A DNA stretch of 64,000 nt from Vibrio maritimus (GTDB taxonomy: Bacteria > Pseudomonadota > Gammaproteobacteria > Enterobacterales > Vibrionaceae). Each line of letters starts with the position of its first letter. The stretch's first letter is position 1. The DNA lies in NCBI GenBank assembly GCA_000755425.1, contig BBMT01000017.1:20198-84197 (forward strand). Direction: 5' to 3'. Shown here in pieces: positions 8,826 through 19,004 of this stretch. The notes under the pieces are model-generated. The model had not been told where the DNA came from. It searched no databases and saw only the letters and a list, made by a program, of their open reading frames with translations. A program made the translations under genes and the position numbers.

Positions 8826-9767
8826 ATGGCTACTAAAACAGCAGATTTTATTTGGTTTAACGGTGAGATGGTTCCATGGGCAGAGGCGAACGTTCACGTC
8901 CTGACTCACGCAATGCACTATGGCACATCTGTTTTTGAAGGGGTTCGCTGTTACAACACGCCAAAAGGGCCTGTGGTATTTCGCCATCCTGAGCATGCTA
9001 AGCGTCTAAAAGATTCAGCAAAAATTTATCGCTTCCCTATTCCTTATACCGAAGAAGAAATCATGGAAGCAACGCGTGAAACACTGCGTCAAAACAAACT
9101 GGAGTCGGCGTATATTCGTCCTCTTGGTTTCGTTGGCAACGTAGGTCTCGGTGTTTGTCCACCAGAAGGCACCATTATGGATCTTATCATCGCAGCTTTC
9201 CCATGGGGCTCTTACCTGGGTGAAGAAGCACTCGCAAACGGCGTTGATGCGATGATTTCTAGCTGGAACCGCGCTGCACCAAACACGATCCCAACAGCTG
9301 CCAAAGCGGGTGGTAACTACCTATCTTCGCTATTAGTTGGCGGTGAAGCTCGTCGTCATGGTTATGATGAGGGCATCGCACTGAGCGTCGATGGCTACCT
9401 ATCTGAAGGTGCTGGTGAGAACATTTTCGTGGTTAAAGATGGTGTCATTACAACACCACCAGCCACCAGCGCTATCCTTCCTGGTATTACGCGTGACTCT
9501 ATCATGACGCTAGCAAAAGACATGGGCTATGAAGTGCGAGAAGCAAATATTGCTCGTGAAGCGCTTTACCTTGCTGATGAAGTGTTCATGACTGGTACGG
9601 CAGCAGAAATCGTTCCTGTACGTACTATCGATAAGATTGAGGTAGGCGAAGGCAAACGCGGTCCAATCACTAAAGTGATGCAAGATGCGTACTTCGGTCT
9701 ATTTAACGGCACCACGGAAGATAAGTGGGGCTGGTTGGACTACGTCTACCCACAAGATAACCAGTAA
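8826..9767 (+). CDS. ilvE: Branched-chain amino-acid aminotransferase
   Basis: PLP-dependent class IV aminotransferase that performs the last step of valine, leucine and isoleucine synthesis with glutamate as amino donor. The 313-residue protein has the N-terminal HYGTSVFEGVRCY motif, the PLP lysine in TAAKAGGNYLSSL near residue 160, the SEGAGENIF block and the LPGITRDS phosphate-binding loop. AAGGAAGG stands nine bases before the ATG. It is the third gene of the ilvGMEDA operon, 14 bases after ilvM. Confidence 0.96.
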   Translation: MATKTADFIWFNGEMVPWAEANVHVLTHAMHYGTSVFEGVRCYNTPKGPVVFRHPEHAKRLKDSAKIYRFPIPYTEEEIMEATRETLRQNKLESAYIRPLGFVGNVGLGVCPPEGTIMDLIIAAFPWGSYLGEEALANGVDAMISSWNRAAPNTIPTAAKAGGNYLSSLLVGGEARRHGYDEGIALSVDGYLSEGAGENIFVVKDGVITTPPATSAILPGITRDSIMTLAKDMGYEVREANIAREALYLADEVFMTGTAAEIVPVRTIDKIEVGEGKRGPITKVMQDAYFGLFNGTTEDKWGWLDYVYPQDNQ

Positions 9768-9796
9768 GCACCAGGTAAATTTAAGGAAGTATTACA

Positions 9797-11638
9797 ATGC
9801 CAAAATATCGTTCTGCCACCACAACTCATGGTCGCAACATGGCTGGTGCGCGTGCTCTATGGCGCGCTACTGGCGTTAAAGATGAAGACTTCGGTAAACC
9901 TATCATTGCCGTTGTGAACTCGTTCACTCAGTTTGTACCAGGTCACGTACACCTGAAAGATCTTGGTCAGCTCGTAGCACGTGAGATCGAAGAAGCGGGC
10001 GGCATCGCTAAAGAATTCAACACCATCGCTGTGGATGATGGTATCGCAATGGGTCACGGCGGCATGCTGTACTCACTGCCATCACGCGAGCTTATCGCTG
10101 ACTCGGTAGAGTACATGGTGAATGCACACTGCGCCGATGCAATGGTATGTATCTCAAACTGCGACAAGATCACTCCAGGAATGCTAATGGCTTCAATGCG
10201 CCTTAACATCCCAGTGATCTTTGTATCCGGCGGACCAATGGAAGCGGGTAAAACCAAGCTTTCTGATCAGATCATCAAGCTGGATCTGGTTGATGCCATG
10301 ATCCAAGGTGCCGATCCAACGGTTTCCGATGAGCAAAGTGAGCAGATCGAGCGCTCTGCATGCCCTACTTGTGGCTCTTGCTCTGGTATGTTTACCGCTA
10401 ACTCTATGAACTGTCTGACCGAAGCGCTGGGTCTGTCTCAACCAGGCAACGGTTCTTTGCTTGCGACGCACGCAGATCGCGAAGTGCTATTTAAGAACGC
10501 TGGTAAGCGTATCGTTGAACTCACTAAACGTTGCTACGAGCAAGATGATGCGTCAGCACTACCTCGCAACATTGCCAATAAAGAAGCATTCGAGAATGCC
10601 ATGGCGCTAGATATTGCCATGGGCGGCTCAACTAACACGGTTCTTCACCTACTTGCTGCGGCGCAAGAGGGTGAAGTCGACTTTGATATGGAAGATATCG
10701 ATCAGATGTCTCGCCGCGTGCCAAACCTTTGTAAGGTAGCGCCATCAACGCCTAAGTATCACATGGAAGACGTACACCGCGCTGGTGGTGTTATCGGCAT
10801 CCTAGGTGAGCTTAACCGCGCAGGTCTATTGAACAACCAAACCAAAACGGTACTTGGCCTGACAATGGAAGAGCAGTTGTCTCAATACGACATCATGTTG
10901 ACGGACTCGGAAGAAGTAAAATCCTTCTATCGAGCTGGCCCTGCGGGCATTCGTACTACACAAGCCTTCTCACAAGATTGTCGCTGGGACACCCTTGATG
11001 ACGACCGTGAAAATGGTTGTATCCGCACTAAAGAAAATGCTTACAGCCAAGACGGCGGTCTTGCGGTACTAAAAGGCAACATCGCACTGGATGGCTGTAT
11101 CGTTAAGACAGCAGGCGTGGATGAGAGCATCCTGAAGTTCCAAGGTCCTGCGGTGGTATTCGAAAGCCAAGAAGATGCAGTAGATGGCATCCTAGGCGGT
11201 AAAGTGAAAGCCGGTGATGTCGTCGTTATCCGCTACGAAGGTCCAAAAGGCGGTCCAGGCATGCAAGAGATGCTGTACCCAACGACTTACCTAAAATCTA
11301 TGGGTCTAGGTAAAGAATGTGCGCTACTGACTGACGGTCGCTTCTCTGGCGGTACATCGGGCCTTTCTATTGGTCACGCGTCTCCAGAAGCGGCTAATGG
11401 CGGTACGATTGGATTAGTGAAAGATGGCGATCTGATCAACATCGATATTCCAAATCGTGAGATCACGCTTGTGGTATCTGAAGACGAGCTAACGGCTCGT
11501 CGTACGGAGCAAGACAAGCTTGGCTGGAAACCTGCTGATCGTGAACGTACGGTTTCTCTAGCATTGAAAGCTTACGCTAATCTAGCCACCAGCGCCGATA
11601 AAGGTGCGGTACGTGATAAGTCCAAACTCGAGGGCTAA
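9797..11638 (+). CDS. ilvD: Dihydroxy-acid dehydratase
   Basis: Iron-sulfur dehydratase that converts dihydroxy-isovalerate and dihydroxy-methylvalerate to the 2-oxo acids of the valine and isoleucine pathways. At 613 residues it has the expected length. Cluster cysteines are seen in CISNCDKITPGM near residue 120 and CPTCGSCSGMFTANSMNCL near 195; the substrate loop GRFSGGTSGLSIGHASPEA is near residue 515. The frame is intact. It lies 29 bases after ilvE, with AAGGAAG before the ATG, and two bases before ilvA. Confidence 0.96.
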   Translation: MPKYRSATTTHGRNMAGARALWRATGVKDEDFGKPIIAVVNSFTQFVPGHVHLKDLGQLVAREIEEAGGIAKEFNTIAVDDGIAMGHGGMLYSLPSRELIADSVEYMVNAHCADAMVCISNCDKITPGMLMASMRLNIPVIFVSGGPMEAGKTKLSDQIIKLDLVDAMIQGADPTVSDEQSEQIERSACPTCGSCSGMFTANSMNCLTEALGLSQPGNGSLLATHADREVLFKNAGKRIVELTKRCYEQDDASALPRNIANKEAFENAMALDIAMGGSTNTVLHLLAAAQEGEVDFDMEDIDQMSRRVPNLCKVAPSTPKYHMEDVHRAGGVIGILGELNRAGLLNNQTKTVLGLTMEEQLSQYDIMLTDSEEVKSFYRAGPAGIRTTQAFSQDCRWDTLDDDRENGCIRTKENAYSQDGGLAVLKGNIALDGCIVKTAGVDESILKFQGPAVVFESQEDAVDGILGGKVKAGDVVVIRYEGPKGGPGMQEMLYPTTYLKSMGLGKECALLTDGRFSGGTSGLSIGHASPEAANGGTIGLVKDGDLINIDIPNREITLVVSEDELTARRTEQDKLGWKPADRERTVSLALKAYANLATSADKGAVRDKSKLEG

Positions 11639-11640
11639 TC

Positions 11641-13179
11641 ATGAGTGACGTAGATAATCATCCCGTATCTGGCGCAGATTATCTGCGTCAGGTTCTCAGA
11701 GCACCTGTCTATGAAGTGGCGACCGTATCGCCGCTTCAAGACATGCCAAGACTCGGCACTCGCATCGGTAACCAAGTCCAAATCAAGCGTGAAGACAGAC
11801 AGCCTGTACACTCATTCAAGCTCCGCGGCGCCTACAACATGGTGGCGAACCTCAGCGATGAACAAAAGCGTGCCGGTGTAATTGCCGCTTCAGCGGGTAA
11901 CCACGCTCAAGGCATGGCGCTATCAGGCACCAAGCTCGGCATCAATACCACGATCGTGATGCCGAAAACCACACCAGACATCAAGGTAGAAGCGGTACGC
12001 GGCTTTGGTGGCAACGTGGTACTTCACGGCAGCAACTTTGATGAAGCGAAAGCAGAAGCTGAGCGTCTCTCTAAAGAGCATGGCTATACCTTTGTCCCTC
12101 CTTTCGATCATCCTTTGGTGATTGCAGGACAAGGCACTATCGGTATGGAAATGCTGCAGCAAAATGGTCATCTTGACTACATCTTTGTCCCTGTGGGCGG
12201 CGGTGGTCTAGCAGCGGGTGTTGCTGTGTTGGTCAAGCAACTTATGCCTGAAATCAAAGTGATCGCGGTTGAACCTGAAGATTCAGCTTGCCTTAAAGCC
12301 GCACTTGATGCCGGTGAACCCGTTGTGCTTGATCAAGTGAGCATGTTTGCTGACGGCGTGGCGGTGAAGATCATCGGTAACGAGACCTTTAGACTTTGTC
12401 AGCAGTACATTGATGGCCACATTACCGTGTCTAGCGATGAGATCTGCTCTGCGGTAAAAGATATCTTTGAAGACACTCGTGCCATTGCTGAGCCTTCTGG
12501 CGCACTGGCGCTAGCTGGCCTAAAGAAATTTGCCGAAAAGCATCAACTGAAGGACAAGCAGCTTGGTACCGTGCTGTCTGGTGCAAACACCAACTTCCAC
12601 GGTCTTCGCTACGTCTCTGAGCGCTGTGAACTGGGTGAAAAACGTGAGGGCTTGCTCGCGGTGACTATTCCAGAGCGCCAGGGGGCTTTCTTTGAGTTCT
12701 GCAATATCATTGGTGGACGTGCTGTTACTGAGTTTAACTACCGCTACAACGACGATGATCTCGCGAACATCTTTGTTGGTGTAAGATTGGTTGGCGGCCA
12801 AGATGAGCTTGATGGCATCATTAGCGATCTACGAACCGGTGGCTATCCTGTCGCTGATCTCTCTGACGATGAGATGGCGAAACTGCACATTCGTTACATG
12901 ATCGGTGGCAAGCCATCTAAGCAGCTTAAAGAGCGCTTATACAGCTTTGAGTTCCCAGAATACCCAGGAGCTCTGCTTAAGTTCTTGAGCACGTTAGGCA
13001 CGCACTGGAACATCAGTCTGTTTAACTACCGCAACCATGGTGCCGATTACGGTCGAGTGTTGTGTGGGTTTGAGCTTGAAGATAGCGATCTTAGCGAGTT
13101 CTCTACTCACCTTCGAGAGCTTGGCTACCAGTGTAAAGATGAAACGGACAATCCGTCCTATAAATTCTTCTTGTCCTAA
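11641..13179 (+). CDS. ilvA: Biosynthetic threonine ammonia-lyase
   Basis: PLP enzyme that deaminates threonine to 2-oxobutyrate, the committed step of isoleucine synthesis. The 512-residue protein has the PLP lysine K60 in HSFKLRGAYN, the glycine-rich phosphate loop VGGGGLAAGV near residue 185, and two C-terminal ACT-like regulatory domains (residues about 335-410 and 425-510) that in this family bind isoleucine and valine. The long regulatory tail separates it from the short catabolic TdcB type. It is the last gene of the ilv operon and is followed by a clear terminator. Confidence 0.96.
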   Translation: MSDVDNHPVSGADYLRQVLRAPVYEVATVSPLQDMPRLGTRIGNQVQIKREDRQPVHSFKLRGAYNMVANLSDEQKRAGVIAASAGNHAQGMALSGTKLGINTTIVMPKTTPDIKVEAVRGFGGNVVLHGSNFDEAKAEAERLSKEHGYTFVPPFDHPLVIAGQGTIGMEMLQQNGHLDYIFVPVGGGGLAAGVAVLVKQLMPEIKVIAVEPEDSACLKAALDAGEPVVLDQVSMFADGVAVKIIGNETFRLCQQYIDGHITVSSDEICSAVKDIFEDTRAIAEPSGALALAGLKKFAEKHQLKDKQLGTVLSGANTNFHGLRYVSERCELGEKREGLLAVTIPERQGAFFEFCNIIGGRAVTEFNYRYNDDDLANIFVGVRLVGGQDELDGIISDLRTGGYPVADLSDDEMAKLHIRYMIGGKPSKQLKERLYSFEFPEYPGALLKFLSTLGTHWNISLFNYRNHGADYGRVLCGFELEDSDLSEFSTHLRELGYQCKDETDNPSYKFFLS

Positions 13180-13182
13180 AAT

Positions 13183-13210
13183 AAAACACCCCGTTATGGG
13201 GTGTTTTAAT
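13183..13210. terminator. ilvGMEDA operon terminator
   Basis: A 10-bp perfect stem AAAACACCCC / GGGGTGTTTT with a five-base loop starts four bases after the ilvA stop. Its symmetric A and T tracts let it also serve the convergent diguanylate cyclase. Confidence 0.88.
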
Positions 13211-13230
13211 ATCCAATATCAAGTGACTTA

Positions 13231-14893
13231 CTAACTTTCGACCAGTTCGAGTTCCGGTGACTTCGCATCACTGTACTGGCGATAATTCACAACTCTATCC
13301 CTTCCCTGCTCTTTTGCCATATAAAGCGCTTTATCCGCCATTTTTACCAGACCTTCAATATCAGACGATGGCTCTGGATAAGTCGATACACCAATAGAGA
13401 CGCTTAGCTGACCTAGAGATAGACCTTTATGTTCAAGGTGCATGGTACGTATCTGAGTTACGATATTGTCGGCGTACTCAGTTGCGTCATCCATATCACT
13501 GTGTGGCAAGATCACCGCTAGCTCTTCCCCACCCAAGCGGCAGGCAATTTCATCATCAGAGACCGTGCGTTTTAGCATCGCGCTGATCTCTTTAAGCACG
13601 TAATCACCAGCATCATGACCAAAGTTGTCGTTAAATCGCTTGAAGTGGTCGAGATCAAGCATCAACAGAGATAGCGACTCTGTACTGGTGGCCGAGTTAT
13701 TCACGTGCTCAGTAAGCTTCTGCTCGAAGAAACGGCGGTTGTAGAGTCCCGTTAATGGATCGCTGAGTGCCTGTGAGCGCAACTTCTCTTGCAAGCTCAG
13801 GTTCGCCAGTGCCAACCCTAAGTGCTCGGCAACGCTATAAGCAAGCTGCATAGTGATTTCATCGACCTCTATTTCACCTTGACCAAAATAGAGATGCATA
13901 ATACCAATGGTGTTGCCGTGGGCGGTCAATGGAATACACAAGGTTTGGTTCTGCTCGAGCGACGCCATATGCTCACAAGAGAGATTATGGAAAGTTTCAA
14001 TCGACAGATGGCTTCGACCTTTGCGCAGTGACCAACACTCATCTGGGCAAAGCTGCGACTCCCCGGCCAAGCCTCTCCCCAATCGAGCTGCGTCACTAGC
14101 TGGTTTCGTGAAGAGCGCATCAGTGAGATGCTGCCGTTTACTTTACCCAAAATACGAGGAACGATGTCCTCAACCACACGCTGTGCTTCTATCAAGTTAT
14201 TGCAAGCGGCGAGCATGTTAGCGAGACGATGCATTAGCTCAATTTCTAAAGTTCGCTGACGGATTCGCTCATCTTGTTTTTGCTTTTCTTCGGTCACGCT
14301 AAGGATGATTTGTCGATGACTCCAGACAGAAGTAGTGATCAGAATAGCTAAACTGAGTAGCGCGAGACCGATTAAGATCCCCATCAACTGGTAGGTGATG
14401 CTTTCAAGTGATGCATTGGGACAGCAAGGACAATCACATAGTCTTGATCACCGACGTACATCTTGCGTGCCGAGTAGAACATGTCGACCGACAACACCGA
14501 GCTAAAGCGGACGTCCTCACCCACCCCCGTTTCCCACGCTTTGATGAACTCAGGGCGATCAGCGTGGTTATCGAGATCCACCAGCGCTCTGTCCGACAAC
14601 GCCGTGTCCCCCACAACCGTACCAAAGCCATTAATCACCTGAATTCGCGCGTCTGCATCGGCTTGAGTGAGATCGCCGATGTAGTCATCAATCGTCTGAC
14701 TGCTGACAAAGTTTGGGGCATCTTCTTGAATTTCATAGATAACATCCGCAAGCAACGATTCTGTAGTTCGCCTTACGGAGTCATGGATGGATTTCTCCAA
14801 TGTGATATAAAAACCGTACAACCCAACCATCATACATACTGATAGCGCTATGACTGGCAGCATCTGCCACTTCTTATCAATCAGCTTAGACAT
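13231..14893 (-). CDS. Membrane diguanylate cyclase with GAF and GGDEF domains, frameshifted twice
   Basis: Makes the second messenger cyclic di-GMP from two GTP. Restored order from the N-terminus: membrane helix (about residues 10-30), an extracytoplasmic sensing region of roughly 130 residues, a second membrane helix (LIGLALLSLAILITTSV), a coiled linker, a GAF-like domain, and a C-terminal GGDEF domain with DPLTGLYNRRFF, DLDHFKRFND and the active-site loop RLGGEEL. The frame is broken by missing bases at about 14398 (expected KASTYQLMG) and about 14063 (expected WP.GESQLCPDE). Restored length is about 554 residues. No inhibitory-site RxxD is seen just before GGEEL (the residues there are ACRL). 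The ligand is unknown. Confidence 0.85.
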
Positions 14894-14979
14894 ACAACAA
14901 CGCTACTTTTACCGAACACCATATTTATAGATATGGAAAATAGCGTTCTTTTTAGTCAATAGCAACGATTAGATAACAT

Positions 14980-15884
14980 TTATGAGGATTGCAGCCAGTC
15001 ACGATAAAGTTGCTGCTCATCGCCTAAATAATCGACCATCCACTCAAGGAGCTTATGATTATCATGTTTACGCCACACCATGCAGCACTCGCTGGATAGT
15101 TTAGCATCCGGTAGGACTCGCTCGACCAACAAGCCTTGCTGAACCAGCGGTCTCGCCATATGACTTGGCATATAGCCAATTCCTACGTTACCTTTCAGAC
15201 ACTCAATCGCAGTAAACCAGTTTGGCAGCAACAAGCGGCGCTGCTGTGGATAGTGCTCAGTGTGACGTTTAGGCAGCTCGCGTGAGGTATCATCGATGCA
15301 GATAGCGGGATATTGGCTTGCAATCGACTCATCCAATACATCCACGAGAGCACAAGGATGAGTTGGCGACATCACCAGAGCCAATCTAGGCTGCCTATTT
15401 TCCTCACTCCATACTCTCCACTCACTGGGACAGCGGAAGTGGCGCCAATAACGATATCCGCGCGTTCTTGGGATATTGCCTCCCAGGCTCCATTGTAAAC
15501 TTCCATGTTGATCTGCAACTCAGCAAACTCAAACTCGCGATAGAAGTCTTCAATCAACTCTGAAAGTCTATCGACCTTAACAATATTATCTAGAGTCAGC
15601 TTTAAGCTACTTTGCCAGCCTTGTGCTGTACGGCGAGTTTGATGAGTAAGCTCATCCATACGGCGCAACATCTGCCGAGCTTCCAATATGAACACTTCCC
15701 CTGCGGGCGTCAGTTCAACTTTGCGTGGCAAACGAGTAAAGAGTTGTACACCGAGCTCTTGCTCTATCTGGCGAACACTATAGCTAATCGCTGAAGGGAC
15801 TTTATGCAGCACTTGCGCAGCCGCGCTGAAGCTCCCCAGATGCGCAACGGCATCGAGCATTTCTAGTGAAGAACGTGAGTACAT
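14980..15884 (-). CDS. punR: LysR-type regulator PunR (YdhB), frameshifted
   Basis: LysR-family transcription factor; E. coli PunR activates the divergent purine-nucleoside transporter gene punC. The N-terminal winged helix matches PunR closely (GSFSAAAQ, VPSAISYSVRQ, VELTPAGEVF), and later blocks such as DDTSRELPKRH and PSHMARP also correspond. One missing G at about 15385 (expected DWALVMSP) splits the frame in the effector-binding domain; restored length is about 301 residues against about 310 in E. coli. The divergent placement next to the punC homologue supports the assignment. Confidence 0.85.
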
Positions 15885-16021
15885 AACTAGCTTTCAAAAA
15901 TTTTGATGGATAACCACAAAATATAGCGTTTTATTTTTCTTTTTTCCAAAAATAGAATACCCGTCATCAACAGTATGGCTGGCGCCAAACCATTCCTGTG
16001 AAATTATTTCAAGGAATAACA

Positions 16022-17224
16022 ATGAAAATCTCTAAACTTCAACTTATCTACTTATCCGCATTGTCCATGTTGGGCTTTATTGCCACGGATATGTACTTAC
16101 CTGCGTTTAAACTTATTGAGCAAGACTTTGCTACCGGACCAGAGCAGATCGCACTATCACTGACAGTATTTCTTGTTGGCATGGGTCTGGGTCAATTTGT
16201 ATGGGGACTGGCCAGCGATCGCTTTGGTCATCGCAAAACGCTGTTTGCTGGACTTACCATCTTTACCATCGCGTCATTTGGTCTGGCTTGGAGTGAACAA
16301 GTATGGCAACTGCTATCACTGCGTTTATTGCAAGCGATTGGTGTCTGTGCGCCTGCGGTGATCTGGCAGTCTATGGTTATCGATAAATTTGATAAAAAAA
16401 CCAGCCAACAGATTTTTGCCACCATAATGCCGCTAGTCGCGTTATCTCCAGCGCTTGCACCACAACTGGGTGTATTACTCACTGAAATGTGGGGCTGGCA
16501 TAGTATTTTTGTGGTTCTCGCGATCACAGGGCACTACTGGCGATGATCACCCTATCACTTAAAGATCAACCAAAATCCATCGAACAGCGATCGTCAATTG
16601 GTGCCGATCTCAAGAGTCTTTTTGGATCGAGAGAGTACATGGGTAATGTGATCATGTACGGTGTGGCATCCGCGGCATTTTTTGCTACCTAACCGGTATG
16701 CCTGAAATCATGAACCAACTTGGTTACTCGGCAAAAGACATTGGCCTTAGCTTTATCCCGCAAACCGTGGCGTTTATGGTTGGTGGCTATGCGGGTAAAA
16801 AGCTGGTGGCAAAACTCGGTGATGATGCCGTACTCAAGCAGCTACTTGGTTTAGAAACCGTGGCTATTCTGATGGTGTTTGTAGCATGTCAGTGGGAGCT
16901 CAGCAGCGTATGGCCAATCCTGTTACCATTCTGTCTACTGGCAGTTGCTAACGGTGCCTCTACCCAATCGTGGTGAACCGTGCACTATCAAGTGCATCGC
17001 ATTGTTCAGCAACGGCCGCTGGTCTGCAAAATAGCCTACAGATAGGTGTAAGTAGCTTAGCCAGTGCGATTGTGGCTGCGTTTGCTGTAATGGCGCAATC
17101 TGCGGTTGGCTACGTGATTCTTGGCTGCTTAGCGGTCATGTGGATTGGCTATTTGATTGCCAACCCAGCAATCACTGAGGAGTTAACAATTCCAGATAAC
17201 TCTCGCGTAGTGAGCGACGAATAG
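16022..17224 (+). CDS. punC: Purine nucleoside MFS transporter PunC (YdhC), frameshifted
   Basis: Major-facilitator transporter of the Bcr/CflA group with twelve expected membrane helices. It follows E. coli PunC: GFIATDMYLPAF near the N-terminus, the helix 2-3 loop GLASDRFGHRKT, VCAPAVIWQ and FATIMPLVALSPALAP. Three missing bases break the frame, at about 16530 (expected ALLAMITL), 16686 (expected FFAYLTGMPEIM) and 16962 (expected YPIVVNRAL). Restored length is about 401 residues, the E. coli size. AAGGA eight bases upstream supports the ATG at 16022 over an in-frame GTG at 15998. Three breaks in one gene leave real decay possible, but the error pattern fits the rest of the window. Confidence 0.83.
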
Positions 17225-17234
17225 AAACAAAAAA

Positions 17235-17264
17235 GGGCGACCTTGCACAGTATGCGGGTCGCCC
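17235..17264. terminator. Bidirectional terminator between punC and the binding-protein gene
   Basis: An 8-bp stem GGGCGACC / GGTCGCCC encloses a 14-base loop, with an A tract on the left. It lies between two converging genes and can serve both. Confidence 0.75.
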
Positions 17265-17300
17265 TTGCTAATTGTCGACTGTACTTATTATCGACTGCAG

Positions 17301-18077
17301 TTACAGACTTTTCAGTCCCCATTTCTCTGCCGTCGCGTCAAAGAAGCCCTGAGTCTTCTTAAGCTCTACCCAGTGATTCACGTAGTTAATCCATACTTGG
17401 TCTTTCTGTGGCAGCAGCATAGAGATTGGCGTTGGCTTGCGCGGCTCTTCTACTGGCACTATCGCTAATTGCTTAAATTTGGTCACCAAGGTGGCTGCTT
17501 CAACGTTTGAAGTCACAGAGACATCAGCACGGCGAGCCAATAGCTCCTGGAAATCACGCGCAGGCGCTTCAATGACAATATGCTCAGCATCTGGGAAAAA
17601 ATCTTTGACCATCTTCTCTTGTACTGTGCCTAGCGTCGCTGCGACCTTAATTTCAGGCTTGTTGAAATCTGCCCAATCCGCGTACTTTTCAACATCTTTC
17701 TTCTGCACCACAGGCACAAAAGCTAAGTAGAAATACGGCTGGCTGTATCCCGCTACTTTCGCGCGAGACATGTTGAGTGATGCGCTTCCCGTGATATCGT
17801 ATTTATTGGCGGTGATACCATTGACCAAGGTTTTCCAGTCGGTTGCAATATACTCAACCTTGACCCCAAGATCTTTGGCAAGCTCTGTGGTGACATCAAT
17901 ATCAAATCCACGATAAGAGTTGGTTGCAGGATCTTTCATGGTCATCGGGTTCCAATCCCCAGTGGTACCAACCCTAAGTACACCTGAATCTAAGATCTTT
18001 TGTAGGCGACTGGTTTCTGCCGCTACCTGCCCGATAGAGAGAAAAGTAATAATAAAGCCCAGAATCCACTTCTTCAT
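17301..18077 (-). CDS. Periplasmic PheC-like solute-binding protein
   Basis: A 258-residue secreted protein with a signal peptide ending near QVAA and a type 3 periplasmic-binding fold. The start SRLQKILDSGVLRVGTTGDW and the C-terminal pattern WVELKKTQGFFDATAEKWG resemble the cyclohexadienyl dehydratase PheC group, which split from amino-acid binding proteins. It could therefore be a transporter subunit or a periplasmic dehydratase. The binding-type location next to a divergent ABC permease favours transport. An upstream in-frame start at 18104 adds nine residues before the signal; 18077 is preferred because an AGGGAC ribosome site precedes it. Confidence 0.75.
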   Translation of the reverse strand: MKKWILGFIITFLSIGQVAAETSRLQKILDSGVLRVGTTGDWNPMTMKDPATNSYRGFDIDVTTELAKDLGVKVEYIATDWKTLVNGITANKYDITGSASLNMSRAKVAGYSQPYFYLAFVPVVQKKDVEKYADWADFNKPEIKVAATLGTVQEKMVKDFFPDAEHIVIEAPARDFQELLARRADVSVTSNVEAATLVTKFKQLAIVPVEEPRKPTPISMLLPQKDQVWINYVNHWVELKKTQGFFDATAEKWGLKSL

Positions 18078-18138
18078 TGAATAGTCCCTTAAATTATTAA
18101 ACATTCGTGGTACATCCTTGATAACATAGCAGTAACAG

Positions 18139-18912
18139 ATGGAAATTTCAGTGATTTTAGGGACGATTGTGAGCTATCGATTACTTGCTGTTGTGTTGTG
18201 CCTGCCGCTACTAAGTGGTTGTTCTGACTACGAGTGGGGCTGGTATGTACTCGATCCTTCTACCGAACAAGGAAAAACCAACCTCGGCTTCTTGTTAGCA
18301 GGTTTTAAGGACACCATCTATGTGTCGCTGCTAAGCATGGTGTTTGCCATGCTGTTGGGTCTTCTTATCGCCTTTCCCGCGCTTTCCGACAAACCTTGGT
18401 TACGCGCTATCAACCGAGTCTACGTAGAAGTCATACGTTCAATTCCGGTTTTGGTACTGCTTCTATGGGTCTACTACGGTATGCCAACGCTGCTAGACAT
18501 TTCACTCAACCATTTCTGGGCTGGTGTGATAGCACTAACTGTCGCTGAGAGTGCTTTTATGGCAGAGGTTTTTAGAGGTGGTATTCAAGCCGTCACACGC
18601 GGTCAGCATGAAGCAGCGGAGTCATTAGGGCTCAACTATTGGCAGAAAATGCGCTTAGTGATTTTACCTCAGGCGTTTAGGCAGATACTGCCACCGCTTG
18701 GGAATCAATTTGTCTACATATTAAAGATGTCTTCGCTAGTGAGTGTGATTGGCTTAAGCGACTTAACTAGGCGTGCCAATGAGTTGGTGGTTAACGAGTA
18801 CTTACCATTGGAAATCTATACCTTCCTAGTATTGGAGTACTTAGTGCTGATTCTATTGGTTTCTCAAGCCGTACGTTGGTTAGAAAAAAGAATTGCGATC
18901 CCGAGTCACTAA
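18139..18912 (+). CDS. Amino-acid ABC transporter permease (HisM/GlnP type)
   Basis: A 257-residue inner-membrane permease with about five helices and the cytoplasmic EAA loop HEAAESLGLNYWQKMRLVILPQA near residues 155-177, where it would contact an ATPase. The N-terminal region has a short leader-like hydrophobic stretch ending SGCSDYEW before the conserved transport core. It stands divergent from the PheC-like binding protein, and the pair shares the 61-bp gap 18078-18138. No ATPase gene is nearby, so the pump must borrow one encoded elsewhere (for example the glnQ-like gene at 36856-37589). The substrate is not readable. Confidence 0.8.
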   Translation: MEISVILGTIVSYRLLAVVLCLPLLSGCSDYEWGWYVLDPSTEQGKTNLGFLLAGFKDTIYVSLLSMVFAMLLGLLIAFPALSDKPWLRAINRVYVEVIRSIPVLVLLLWVYYGMPTLLDISLNHFWAGVIALTVAESAFMAEVFRGGIQAVTRGQHEAAESLGLNYWQKMRLVILPQAFRQILPPLGNQFVYILKMSSLVSVIGLSDLTRRANELVVNEYLPLEIYTFLVLEYLVLILLVSQAVRWLEKRIAIPSH

Positions 18913-18959
18913 TCCACCAGCACGTTATGCCATAAGGCTTAATCAAACACCAAAAACTA

Positions 18960-18984
18960 AAAAGGGTCTCAATGAGACCCTTTT
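18960..18984. terminator. Bidirectional terminator between the permease gene and glmU
   Basis: An 11-bp perfect stem AAAAGGGTCTC / GAGACCCTTTT with a three-base loop between converging genes; it ends both the permease transcript and glmU. Confidence 0.9.
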
Positions 18985-19004
18985 CTATATCAATGCTATC
19001 GCAA

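Noticed and set aside
13822..14221. Plus-strand frames opposite the diguanylate cyclase
   Set aside because: They are antisense to the GAF region and are not preceded by ribosome sites.
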